NCBI GenBank assembly: GCA_002633005.1
Contig: NMRA01001155.1
Location: 18,552 to 41,747, forward strand
Length of the DNA: 23,196 nucleotides
Reading direction: 5' to 3'
DNA from: Phoronis australis
Taxonomy: Eukaryota; Phoronida; Phoronidae
A program made the translations under genes and the position numbers. Positions 10,545-20,056 of this stretch are shown here, one piece after another. Position 1 is the first letter of the stretch. Each line of letters begins with the position of its first letter. The notes under the pieces were generated by a model. The model made no database searches and was not told the DNA's origin. It saw only the letters and a list, made by a program, of their open reading frames with translations.

Positions 10545-10604
10545 CAACAACATCATCAACAACAATAACAACAACAACAACAATAACAACAACAACAACA
10601 ACAA
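10545..10604. repeat. (CAA)n microsatellite, likely a retroelement tail
   Basis: CAA repeats with CAT and TAA variants end in AACAACAAAGTTGTTG, a short hairpin. Microsatellite tails of this kind often mark the 3' end of LINE or SINE insertions. The sequence between the gap and this tract (10472-10543) would then be the end of a plus-strand retroelement, which cannot be confirmed because the body is in the gap. Confidence 0.85.
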
Positions 10605-10660
10605 AGTTGTTGCAGTTACTGGTAGTACTAACTACAATTAAAACTAAGTTAGGTGGATTT

Positions 10661-10732
10661 GCTTCTGATTCAAAGCGCTTCGCTTAAGCGTCGCGCTCTA
10701 CCCGGCCCCAGGGCCCAACTTCCCCCGAGTTG
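10661..10732 (-). repeat. possible tRNA-like SINE head
   Basis: On the minus strand the stretch reads ...GGGGCCGGGTAGAGCGCG..., close to the tRNA D-arm pattern GGCYCAGTNGGTAGAGCGC (A box). It is followed by a short palindrome CGCTTAAGCG (10681-10690) and a weak TTTGAATC. Inferred: a decayed SINE promoter region. No convincing B box, and not a functional tRNA. Confidence 0.25.
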
Positions 10733-10834
10733 TATTTACGCAGATGACAGGTTCGCGCAGACGATTAGAGAAGGCTTTATGTAATTCATTGGCATTAACA
10801 ATGCGTGGTTGCTGCACCATTTTCGTCGATATTA

Positions 10835-11099
10835 TCGTTAGCCAAATGAGTAAGCGTTACGCCGTTGAATTACTCGCCCAAGTTGAATCTTGTTAGAGGC
10901 GTAAAGTAATATTTTACGCAGTAAATAATTATCACATTACAACGTAAAGTAAGTATTTGCGGGGATAAAAGTTACTTTACGCCGCAAATATTTACTTTAC
11001 GCCGCAAATAATTTTTTATGCCGTACTTAATTACTCCTGTAACAAAAATTATTTACGCACGTAATTTAACGGCGTAACGTTCACCTATTTGGCCAACAA
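10835..11099. mobile_element. 265-bp MITE with TA target duplication
   Basis: The left end TCGTTAGCCAAATGAGTAAG continues GCGTTACGCCGTTGAATTAC. The reverse complement of the right end (TTGTTGGCCAAATAGGTGAA, then CGTTACGCCGTTAAATTAC) matches it over about 40 bases with roughly six mismatches. A TA dinucleotide lies immediately outside both ends (10833-10834 and 11100-11101), the duplication made by Tc1/mariner-type transposases. Inside are two direct 20-bp copies of TTACTTTACGCCGCAAATAW (10972-11011), an inverted copy near 10942-10962, and a palindrome GCGTAAAGTAATATTTTACGC-like at 10899-10919. There is no transposase, so it is non-autonomous. Element ends are inferred from the alignment of the two arms. 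Confidence 0.85.
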
Positions 11100-11101
11100 T
11101 A

Positions 11102-12312
11102 CATCATAGGGTAACATGTCTATAACTAGCTAAGCTTTAAAACAGCGAAATAGCTCTCAAAAAGTAGTGTGGCGTGAATGTCTTAAAATCGACCAAGAAA
11201 AATGTTAGCAGAAAATATGATTGTTATCTGCGATTTTGGTGTACTTGCTAACATAGTAGGGCAAGGTGCAGACATTTTAAATTTAGAATTGGAGGTGATC
11301 GTCAAATGATTGTTGTTCATCCAATGTCCACTTTCATTGTGGATTGGTGGACTGACATGTATGCGGGTGTACACTTGTGGGTTTTTATTCTTTTAAAACC
11401 AATACACGCCGACGGTAAGTTCACTATAGGCAGTCTTCTGTCGTTGCTCAAACAAAAACCAGACTTTAACTACCGTGTGTTCTTGCACTGAGGAAACGAG
11501 CATGTTCACAGTATTAGGAAAAAGCAGGTCTAGACTTAATGAAACTGTGGTCAGTGAAGAAAGTGTTCCCTTGTCCATCAATGACAACGGTGCAGAGCCT
11601 TGCAGACTTCGCACGAGCATCAAACTTGATTGAAAAGATTTCCAAGGTTACTTGTCACTATTCCGAGGATTCACTTCTCGGAAAATCCCCTTTTCTGAAG
11701 TTTCACTACCTGTGATTGTCTGCTAATAATGTGTCGGAACTGACATAATTAAATATTGTTTTTATATCCATTGAGCAACCAAGTAAAATGTATGCAAGAG
11801 ATGAACAGTTCTTAAAACATTGATTGCATTGTTTACAAATGAGCTTCGTTCCTATCACTGCCAATCGTGACTTCTTGAATCTGACTAACGACTCATTCTC
11901 AAGCAGGGACAACATTTGCGGCAGGGTCAGGGCTGCGGCGACCTGAAGACTGAATGGGACTCTCTGACTTTGTGAAAACTGGGAAGAGCAGGGTAGCCTT
12001 CTAAATACGGTGAGTTAATTATTCGTCAATATCCCTGCTTCGTATTCTTTTGAAAGGATAGTAAACCCTGTGATGATTTCCACCAATCCTCGTTCTGTCA
12101 CCTGCTAATTCATCACTGGCGTAAATCTCCCAAGTTAAAAGTATATTAAACCTTGTTTTATCCTATTAACAGATACTAAAAACGACTTTCCCATCCAGTC
12201 CTCTGAAACGAAATAATGCTCGGCTCGAATACCCTCCAAAGTTTTGAGGAAAATCAGAAAACTCCTTACAAATTCTGCTAAAGGGGCAAGCGTGACCTGC
12301 GCTTTTCATTGG
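11102..12312. other. no gene recognised
   Basis: Short open frames overlap on both strands (11183-11623, 11706-11915). One plus-strand frame ending at about 11630 has a coding-like amino-acid mix but matches no family I know and lacks clear splice sites. Nothing else is seen. Confidence 0.5.
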
Positions 12313-12729
12313 TGCCGTTTACATTACAAAAGTTGACACGGATCAGCTGACACGGAACGAGATGTTCCAGTGTGTAAACGGGACTGACACGGAGCAAATT
12401 GACACGGCGGTGACAACTTTTGCCACCCGTTTGTGAGGTGGGGCGATTTGCGCTCGAGCATCTTGCTCCGTGTCCATTATAAGTCTAAACGCGAAATTGG
12501 GGCGAGGCGGAAAAAAATCATCTCTACTGCGCCTGTGCAATGACCTACATACGTGTTCTCTGTCTCTGCAACTGCCGCTATTTGAAAACCTGAGCATGTG
12601 CATTCCACTCTCGAGCGTACAACTTCCGTCTTGCCACAGTATGAAATTGCGTGTGTAAACGTCCACTTGACACCGATCAAGTTGCTCCGTGTCAGTTGCG
12701 CTGGATCAAAAGTTGATGTCTAAACAGGA
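12313..12729. mobile_element. ~415-bp inverted-repeat element with TGACACGG motifs
   Basis: The ends are mutual inverted repeats: left ...CCGTTTACATTAC..., right (reverse complement) ...CTGTTTAGACATC.... Sub-terminal arms carry TGACACGG four times on the plus strand (12334, 12348, 12385, 12400). The opposite orientation CCGTGTCA occurs at 12687-12694 and a CCGTGTCC variant at 12468-12475. Repeated sub-terminal motifs of this sort are typical of non-autonomous DNA transposons, where the transposase binds. No target duplication could be fixed, so the superfamily is open. The open frames inside (for example 12343-12666 minus) are by-products of the repeat. Confidence 0.65.
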
Positions 12730-12732
12730 CTA

Positions 12733-13004
12733 AATTACAAGACATCTGTGCGAAAAGACGACCCACTAAGGACCATAATGTCCACTTCGTGAGACAGTGG
12801 GTATAAGTTCTTAGTTGATTTCTGCTTTATCTTTCAAGATTGACGCCAATGATGCAAAAGCAAGTGAGAGAACGAGGATTGATCAAATTAGGGTTTAGAA
12901 TTCCTTTTAAGGAAGGAATCACGTGAAAATTCATATACCCCATGTCAAAGTTTGGACATTATGATCCTTGGTGGGTGGACCTTCTCCACAGTAGCCGTGT
13001 AATT
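12733..13004. mobile_element. ~270-bp MITE with ~70-bp inverted arms
   Basis: The left arm (12733-12812: AATTACAAGACATCTGTG, later CACTAAGGACCATAATGTCC, then GGGTATA) is matched by the reverse complement of the right arm (12930-13004: AATTACACGGCTACTGTGG, later CACCAAGGATCATAATGTCC, then GGGTATA). Identity is roughly three quarters with small gaps. It begins only a few bases after the previous element, and its termini differ from that element. No transposase. Target duplication uncertain. Confidence 0.75.
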
Positions 13005-13010
13005 CGCAAA

Positions 13011-13027
13011 AAGCGTAGGCTACGCTT
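13011..13027. other. 17-base perfect hairpin palindrome
   Basis: AAGCGTAG, a single central G, then CTACGCTT. It lies just outside the 12733-13004 element and could be an insertion preference site or simply a short palindrome. Confidence 0.8.
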
Positions 13028-15016
13028 GCTCGTTTAGCAAACTTTGAAAGAGTGTTCAAAATTTTCAGCAAACTTTTAAGGGTTGTCAATGGTTATAGAG
13101 TATTAATTTGTTTCGGAGAACTCTAGTGGGTAGAGAATCGGTCAACAGGTCAAACCCGGATTTGACATCCTTTTAAAAATGCAAGAATGTACTTAACTTT
13201 CCATATTCGTTCGACATGCAGGCAATTTCGTATGCGCATGAAATTAATAGTACGCGTACGCTGTTGTCCGTACATGATGGCGTTCTCCCGTTCAGGGACT
13301 TTACCAGACGTAGAGCAGAGAGGGTTGTGAGCGGGTGATAACATCTAGCTCCTTTGTTAACTGCCAAGCACAGTCTTTTGTCTGGTATGACAACAGGCAG
13401 GCCAATTATCTGCCAGTCTTATTACACATCACGTGTGAACACAGTCAAACCCGGAGCGAATTGGTACGTTCGGGAAGAATAGAATGTCGTAACTTCGGTT
13501 GTAGGTGGGCGATTTTGCCGATTCAAAAATTCAACATGATCAGCATTTGACGGGGAATTCAGAAATGCTATTGGTTTATGTTCAAATATGTAATAACTTG
13601 ACTTTTGTTTTTAACAGCACAGCTCAGTCAGGCTAGATAGGAAGTTATTGAAATTAGAGCAATTATCGAACAAAAGAGAGCTGACCCTCCAACCATAAAT
13701 GCCAGAATGAAGTTAATCAGTCCTGTAAGATATTGGCTACAGGGGTAAACTTCCCAATTTGTTGATGGGCTATAAAATCGAACAAGTTGGGATCAAAGGG
13801 AAAACGCCGTAATTATACATGTAGTAAACCACTCGGCGCATATAATAACCGAAGTATCGTTTACTTTTTCATGCAAAAGTAGAAAATTAAACCTGGGTTC
13901 GAAAATTTATGAGTAGTGAACGTTCAGAATAGTGCGCTGTGCCCATTTCCAGCGATGTAAGTAAAACGCAAAAATACAACCAGATAAAAAATTCGTCAAG
14001 TCATTCTCAGACTAAACAAATTCTGTCTGAGTATGTATTCAAGCAAGCCTGATTTGAAAGTTTTGCGGGTCGATCTTTGCAAAATATGAAGGGACCAATG
14101 TTCCAGAAATTCGAACCACTCCCTGCGCAATGCTGTCTACGAACCTAAACTAACAATGACGGCGACCATGTTGTCAATTACTTACAAAACCTGCACCCCA
14201 TTTCAAGTGTGAGAAGTGTGAATTCGTGAAATAATACAACAAGAAAATTATAATGCACTCCAATAAAAAAGTGGTGACTCGAAAGTCATGTGTGTATCTT
14301 TTGATGTTGTAGGTCTCCATAAATATATTGCAAAACAGATAAAGGCATCTTTCATGATAATTAGTTTGTTTTGACAGTTTCTACTAACGACTAGCGTTCG
14401 TTCTGATAAACGCGAGTGTAAAACACCTGTCCAAATTGAGTGAAAGTCAAGGTGAACATATACAGCCGAGGATATACTCTTAATGGCACTACCTCTGATT
14501 TAACGTGTTCTCGCAGTTTTAAATGTCGTTTACAAGCACCAAAACCAGGCCAAATTAGCTAACCAAATGGTTAGATTAAAATTGTCACTTTTGATTAACG
14601 TAAATTGAATTTCAATGCGTCTTTTTGTGACTGTGGAGGTAGTTATGCGCCTGGCTAGATACTTTGTGTTGTAACTCACAGGCAGCTGCTCACCTCAAGT
14701 TGAAGGCTAATGGAGGTGTTAGTGTGCGTCCACATAACATTTGGAAAAATTCTCTCGTATTTCAAATGATATAAAATCATAACAAACTGTGTAAGATGTT
14801 TATCGCTATGTTCCATCAACCTGACTCCGTTTAAATGACCGACGTGCTGCTTGCAACATTTGAAATGGGAATCTATTCAGTTCTGTTGTCGAGTTTCCAA
14901 ATTCTTTAGTCAACGAATAGTCTGTGTCCTTACCTTAATGTACAGAAAAAAAAAAAAAATTTTAGCTAGTAAAGAGCTTGTACAATTTGATCTTTGGCTT
15001 CATCATCTTTGCTGGG
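13028..15016. other. no gene recognised
   Basis: About 2 kb of sequence with many stops on both strands and no recognisable protein, RNA gene or long repeat. A13 homopolymer at 14946-14958 followed by TTTTAG. It has no matching upstream retroelement that I can identify. Confidence 0.6.
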
Positions 15017-15030
15017 TCACGTGATCACGT
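15017..15030. promoter_or_regulatory. overlapping E-box palindromes
   Basis: TCACGTGA (15017-15024) overlaps the 12-bp palindrome ACGTGATCACGT (15019-15030). CACGTG is the class-B E-box bound by USF/MYC/MITF-type bHLH factors. No promoter context is visible. Confidence 0.3.
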
Positions 15031-15290
15031 CTTTTTAGTAAAACCTAGCAAACAAGAAAGATTCATCCATACCAAAACAGCAGCACCAATAAAATGACCA
15101 TAAACAACCTCGTTTTGATAACCTCTCTTACAAACAGTGGAGAACAATGCATGATGGGTAATATCTGAAATTTTCATGAACTGTCATTTCTGAGATATGA
15201 TGTTCGAATTTGCCAATTTTTGACATTTTCGAGGGTCCTACATAACGTAAAATAATTTAGAATTTCCAGACGAGCTGCAGCAGAAGCATA
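15031..15290. other. no gene recognised
   Basis: Unremarkable unique-looking sequence that ends in GAGCTGCAGCAGAAG, a near inverted match to the CTTCAGCTGC that follows the next tandem array. Confidence 0.55.
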
Positions 15291-15395
15291 CTCAAACAGT
15301 TAATAAATATCCATATAGTGCACAACTCAAACAGTTAATAAATATCCAGATAGTGCACAACCCAAACAGTTAATAAATATCCAGATAGTGCACAA
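15291..15395. repeat. 35-bp tandem repeat, 3 copies
   Basis: Units at 15291-15325, 15326-15360 and 15361-15395 begin CYCAAACAGTTAATAAATAT and end ATAGTGCACAA. They differ at only two positions in total. The near identity implies a recent expansion. The flanks GCAGCAGAAG (left) and CTTCAGCTGC (right) are near inverted repeats of each other. Confidence 0.95.
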
Positions 15396-15520
15396 CTTCA
15401 GCTGCATGTCCGGGAAATGAAGTTGTGTAATATTTTGCTGTTTATTAAATTTAGAATTTGAACTACAACAGAGATAAAACGCTCAATTCATTATTTCCAA
15501 CTACAGCCCCATTATGAGCT
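15396..15520. other. spacer between two tandem arrays
   Basis: AT-rich spacer with no feature, apart from TTTATTAAATTTAG, which resembles the inverse of part of the 35-bp unit. Confidence 0.5.
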
Positions 15521-15680
15521 GCTCCACGCTCCCCGCTCACCGCTCACCGCTCGACGCTCGACGCTCACCGCTCCCGGCTCCGGCTCCCCGCTCACCGCTC
15601 TACGCTCACTGCTCACCGCTCACCGCTCACCGCTCTAAGCTCACTGCTCACCGCTCACCGCTCACCGCTCACTGCTCACC
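15521..15680. repeat. heptamer GCTCACC minisatellite, 23 units
   Basis: Twenty-three consecutive units of GCTCACC or variants (GCTCGAC, GCTCACT, GCTCTAC, GCTCTAA, GCTCCCC; one 6-base unit at 15577-15582). There is a higher-order 35-bp period: GCTCTAM, GCTCACT and three GCTCACC units at 15597-15631 repeat at 15632-15666 with one difference. A 7-bp unit makes all three plus frames open (seven-residue protein repeat), so the open frame starting near 15514 is an artefact. The motif differs from TTAGGG-type telomere repeats. Confidence 0.95.
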
Positions 15681-15701
15681 TCATGGGGTACTACATATAA
15701 A

Positions 15702-15885
15702 TGTGCCACATGATATCACGGCAAACCATACGTTCGATGATATGAAAAAACATATGTTTGGTCATATTGCGAAAATATTAACGTTTGGAGATTCCATGAC
15801 AAGATATAGGTTTGACGATCGGATATCATGTTATCATGGAAAGGCATTAGTTTGATGGTATCATGACAAGAAATTCGTTTGATGC
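15702..15885. repeat. degenerate ~27-bp tandem repeat, about 7 units
   Basis: The core GTTTG or variant recurs at about 15703 (GTGCC), 15732, 15756, 15783, 15810, 15850 and 15877, spaced 29, 24, 27, 27, 40 and 27 bases. The consensus from reading is CGTTTGATGATATCATGACA followed by AGATATA, containing the palindrome ATGATATCAT. Units are well diverged, so the array is old compared with its two neighbours. Confidence 0.7.
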
Positions 15886-16746
15886 AGCTGTTGTCCCTGT
15901 CACACTGAATTTTCTAGTCAGGCATCTTCGCAGTCATTTTACGAAACACTCTGAGAATGAGAAATTATGCTTGTCTAATAAAACTAGTAAACCAGTTTTT
16001 TATTCAACTTTAGTGAGGAACGCACGCCTGCAGATGTTATCATCTGCACGCACTTCACTCGTTGTCTAGTGTTCTCTCTACAGGTAGTGACCGTATGACG
16101 AGCTCTAATGCAGCCTCTAAGTGGATTCTTACCTCCAAATGTACCTGGCTTTTAATGCACTCGTCTATGTAATTTCGTCTTGATATCATGCAATTAACGC
16201 AGTTAAAGAGCAAACACTATCCCTGTCTAGCGCCAAGGGAGTTAACTTCACATTGTTCATGCCCTGCTCACTTACAAACAGGACATTGAAATAAAGTTAA
16301 AACATGCGCTAAAGGTCGCCATAAGCTAAAACCAAGATCTCGCGCGAGTGAAAATATTTCATGAACATGCTATGGACCTTACTAGCCAATCCTAGCAAAA
16401 TGTTGGCCACTGACGTGTCTAGTGGGTGAGGTTGGAGTGTTGAATTGTGGCAGTTGAATTCATTGTTAGTTTCCGTTGCAAAAGCGAAGTTTTCACCGCA
16501 AGCGCAAGCTAAGTTTTTATGATCTACGGAACTCAGCCTAGGTTTTGATATATTTCTGGGTACGGTCATGGTCTAATGCATGCTTCTACTTGAAATTCAT
16601 ATATGTACCCGGATAATTTCACTCAACTTTTTATACAAGAAATCCTAATATTTTAATGTCAGCATTTCCTGAATAGATTCTGGTATCAGCTGAGCTGATT
16701 ATTAGAATTTATTCCCCAATTTTCCATTACAAGTAAGATGGTGGTT
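15886..16746. other. no gene recognised
   Basis: Both strands have short open frames (15863-16069 plus, 16309-16569 minus) without known motifs. No repeat structure is seen. Confidence 0.6.
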
Positions 16747-16806
16747 ACATTATTATACATTAATATACATTATTATACATTATTATACATTATTATACAT
16801 TATTAT
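16747..16806. repeat. 10-bp tandem repeat (ACATTATTAT)6
   Basis: Six exact-length units of ACATTATTAT. The second has T to A at position 6 (ACATTAATAT). A truncated seventh (ACA) follows. Short AT-rich minisatellite. Confidence 0.95.
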
Positions 16807-18225
16807 ACAACCCTAAATGAAACCTAGTGAAAATTATTGATTATTTTCGCAACATTGCTGTCCTTATTTGACGTTTTTTGACCCTTGATATCACTTACTA
16901 AATACTAAAACATTCCACAACCAATGCTGAGTAAATGTTGACTCGGTTATGCCCAGGTCCAATCGGATATGTTCAAAAGACTGACTTCGCGGGAACGAAG
17001 GAGTTGCAGTGTCGAGGCACCCAAATGTTTGAACAGGCACCTATTTTGGGCAATCCCATCATACCACCTGATTGATCAGGGTGCTTATTATTTCATGCAT
17101 GTAGGTGAGCCTTCTGTCGTTGCTTTCTCAAGACATTTAAGCGGAGTTGTTTCGCCGCTGTTCCTCAGAAAATAAAGCACGGCGGGCCCACACAGAGACG
17201 TACGTGTACAGTATAGAGAATGTGGATGTGAACGCATTGGAACAATACGCTAATGGAGTTTAGCGGAAGACTCCGGGGTAAGGGGAAAATGATTAAAATT
17301 TTAGTCAATCGACAGCCTTCAGATGACTAATCTGATATCAACCACTACCCACTGACTCCACTGTTTTCCACGAAAATGAGTGACACCTTCATGGACCAGT
17401 TAATTCTTATTCATTAATGACTAACTAATTGCATTCCTAAATTTATTAAATGACAAACTGCAACATTTTATGACAAAAATCTACATCAACGATAGTTGAA
17501 GTAATACTTGACTTGAATTAGCTACGTTGAGTTCAATCAATGGGCCACGGTCAGCCACTGATCCAGCATGTTGAAAAAGTTTCATACATATCAGCTATCG
17601 GGCCGCTTGCGATGTTCAGAATATTCTCGAAATGTGACCACTTCCCCGGAAAGCTTTACTTTTATGCTTACAGTGGAATCAATGATAACTTTTGCAACAA
17701 TATTACAGGGAAAACAGCCAGTAGAGGGCGTTTGATCATTTGGCTTTTTGACTGAACTTCCGTTAAGAAATGTCCATCCTTGTTAATTTCCTATATCAAT
17801 GCGTTTTCCGTGTAGAAATGAATTAGTTTTATCAAAATGGAAATCTTTGCTCACCCCAAGTTGCTGCACTTTAGGCGTTTTCTATTTCTGACAAAAACCT
17901 AAAGAATTTTTTAACCAAATCAGATATTAGTTTCTAAATGGAACTTGGGAGACAAACTTCCACATGGCGTATTCCCAAGATAGACACATACACTGTAGAC
18001 GCTCTACACGTATTCTGTCCAAAGATAGTAGCAGAGCATTTATAGAAAGGCAGCGCTAATTGAATCATGGAAGACGATTGCAATGAAAGTAAATTAACCA
18101 TTTGTGAAACGGATATTTGTCGTTCAATCGTCTCGCTTGACTAATTCCAAGTTTCCTTATAATTACTTCAAAGTAACTTTTATTGAAATATTGAATAAGT
18201 GTCTCAATAATTTGACACACGTCTC
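16807..18225. other. no gene recognised
   Basis: Open frames at 16969-17175 (plus, followed by AATAAA near 17171) and 17540-17755 (plus) encode nothing I recognise. No RNA gene or repeat is visible. Confidence 0.55.
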
Positions 18226-18580
18226 TCTTAATTAAGTTAATTCACTTGTGAGCCGTTATTTGAATCCAGTGATAGAGCGCGGGAAATAAGACAGTTGTCA
18301 TAACATTGCTGGAGTTACGAGTTATCCTTTAACAATGTTATGACACGTTTAAAACATTGCTGGATCCGCGTTTGGGGCGAATAATTCGGATAAACTCGAG
18401 ATTAAGGTTATCTAGGACCCTAGGTCTTGCCAAGAATTGTACGATGACCCTTAACTTACTTCAAAATCCAACGGCTGCCTGGTGCTTTGGTAATTGACCC
18501 AATTACTTTGCAAACCCAGCAGAATTAATGAGGCACGCGTTATTGGAACTTTGAACAACCGTTTTAGGTTGTAAAAGTCC
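18226..18580. promoter_or_regulatory. motif-dense candidate regulatory element
   Basis: A non-coding stretch with many recognisable factor-site shapes: TTAATTAAGTTAATTCACTTG-like homeodomain/NK2 motifs near 18228-18248, CAGTTG at 18292-18297, AGGACC-CTA-GGTC (a nuclear-receptor-like inverted half-site pair, about 18415), GATGACCC (about 18444), GTAATTG-ACC-CAATTAC (18490-18506) and ATTAATGAG (about 18525). Inferred: possible enhancer or conserved non-coding element. This is judged from motif density only; conservation cannot be seen from one sequence. Confidence 0.25.
18296..18345. other. 13-bp-arm inverted repeat
   Basis: TGTCATAACATTG (18296-18308) is exactly complementary to CAATGTTATGACA (18333-18345), with a 24-base loop. 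ACATTGCTGGA from the left arm recurs directly at about 18353. It could be a cruciform or RNA hairpin, or the stub of an old palindromic element. Confidence 0.85.
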
Positions 18581-18827
18581 CATTTCTTGGCCGATTTTCA
18601 TAATCCAAAAACCTAATCACGCGTGTTTTTCGCGAACTATTGAAATATGCTATTTATAAACATTCAAAACGAAAATCTAATAATACTACTGTCGCATCCA
18701 ATCTGTTTATGGTGGGTTTCAATATCTAGAGAACGATAACATCAGCAGCCTAAGGCGATTTATTAATCCATAACAGCATGGTGTATTTTATCTAAACCGT
18801 CAGATTCTGAGGTACGCAAACCGGTCG
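18581..18827. other. no gene recognised
   Basis: AT-rich sequence without features, leading to the inverted-repeat unit at 18828. Confidence 0.5.
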
Positions 18828-19919
18828 AATAGCTCACTTGCGAGTTTCTCGTTAATCAATGTGACGTCACCGGAAAAGGGGCAAAACCAGCCATATTGCT
18901 CTTGTTTGGCCCCGATTTTTACGCTTAAAACGTTAACACAACTTAAAACATGGTAGATGGATCGTGGAATCACTGTGAATGGACGAAGAAAATGTGAACT
19001 TGTTATGTTGTGCGAAGCTGTGAACGGACTGAAATTGGAACTGAACCCGGTCTAGGCCTGAATGCCGCAGGCATACATGGGCGATAGTTTATCCCCATAA
19101 AAAGTTACTCACTTCAAAATACAGCAAATAACATCAAATGAAACATGCATATGCGCACATGGAGTTATAATTAATTAACACATACCCTGACTCATATAAC
19201 TTGAACCTATATATGAAAACCTTGCGGTTCGCTCAAGTTTCTCTCACAGGGCGCCATTTTGAGTACGTTACGTGATATCACGAACAAAAAGTCCAAGGAA
19301 TACAAATCTTACAAATTCACTTGATATTTTCTCATGTTATTTTGCAAGTGTCACGCGCCAGGTCTCGCACTTCACTCAGTCTCGCACTAGCCTTTGCCTC
19401 ATACTCACCTGACCAGTTGAACTACTTTGTGGTTATCGCGCGTGAGGTTTAAGTTAACAGTAACCACAATGTGGAGTTGGAATTCTTCGCCAAAGTCACC
19501 TGAATTCCCGTAGCTATGCTTCATCGAAGATATGTTTAGAAGCAGAGAGGACCACTGGAGAAAGTAAGCGCCTTTTTAGGTGATAATTTTAGATGTAGAA
19601 TGTATTTTTAATGTGGTGAAAACTTAATCAGTGAGCGGATTTCGCCTATCGCCCGTTAAAAATACACGAAACGAAATTAGTACAAAACGCGATACAACGT
19701 ATTGTAGTGCGAATCTGAATTTCATTTGCCATAACAGCAATGCTTGTTTGGCATTTTTCGAACTAAACGGCCAAAAAGTGGAATAAAATAACAGAATACA
19801 CTCTGCTAACGTATTGGGCAAATGAGCCAAACGACAAGCTTTTGCCCCACTTCCCGTGACGTCACATTTAAGTCTCACGTAATCTCGCGTTATTGTTATA
19901 AACTCGCAAAAGGACTATT
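18828..19919. mobile_element. ~1.1-kb inverted-repeat unit, CRE in each arm
   Basis: The left arm (18828-18900: AATAG...TTGCGAGTTT...ATGTGACGTCAC, GGGGCAAAA, TTGTTTGGC) is matched in order by the reverse complement of the right arm (19816-19919: AATAG...TTGCGAGTTT...ATGTGACGTCAC, GGGGCAAAA, CGTTTGGC). The right arm has about 17 extra bases between the second and third blocks. The middle (about 18910-19810) has no recognised coding sequence; it contains a 12-bp palindrome CGTGATATCACG at 19271-19282. Inferred: a non-autonomous DNA transposon. No target duplication was identified. Two independent inverted copies of one repeat are the alternative. Confidence 0.6.
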
Positions 19920-20056
19920 GCCTAATCACGACCAGTTAGGGTACCCTAAGCGCCACCTATAGTGTGAAAGAGTGTATCAGTTTGGGTGTCAACTCAGAGT
20001 TCTAACTTTGATTAACTTTGGAACATCAGAATGACTGATTGGATTCGTATGAAAAT

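Noticed and set aside
9900-10604. Open frames spanning the N block
   Set aside because: Most of their length is N. The real residues on both sides do not form a recognised domain.
11480-11632. Possible plus-strand coding exon near a short methionine-initiated frame
   Set aside because: The composition looks coding-like, but there is no family match, no clear splice signals, and the opposite strand is open too.
12343-12666. 107-residue minus-strand open frame
   Set aside because: It lies inside a non-autonomous inverted-repeat element, and overlapping frames on both strands are equally long.
14946-14958. A13 run as a retroelement poly(A) tail
   Set aside because: No retroelement body, target duplication or polyadenylation signal was found directly upstream.
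15521-15680. Telomere-like or CRISPR-like array
   Set aside because: The unit GCTCACC is not a known telomere repeat, and contiguous units without unique spacers exclude a CRISPR array; the window is eukaryotic.
15514-15855. Open frame with a repeated LTAHRSP-like heptad
   Set aside because: A 7-bp repeat without stops gives a seven-residue repeat automatically; there is no coding evidence outside the array.
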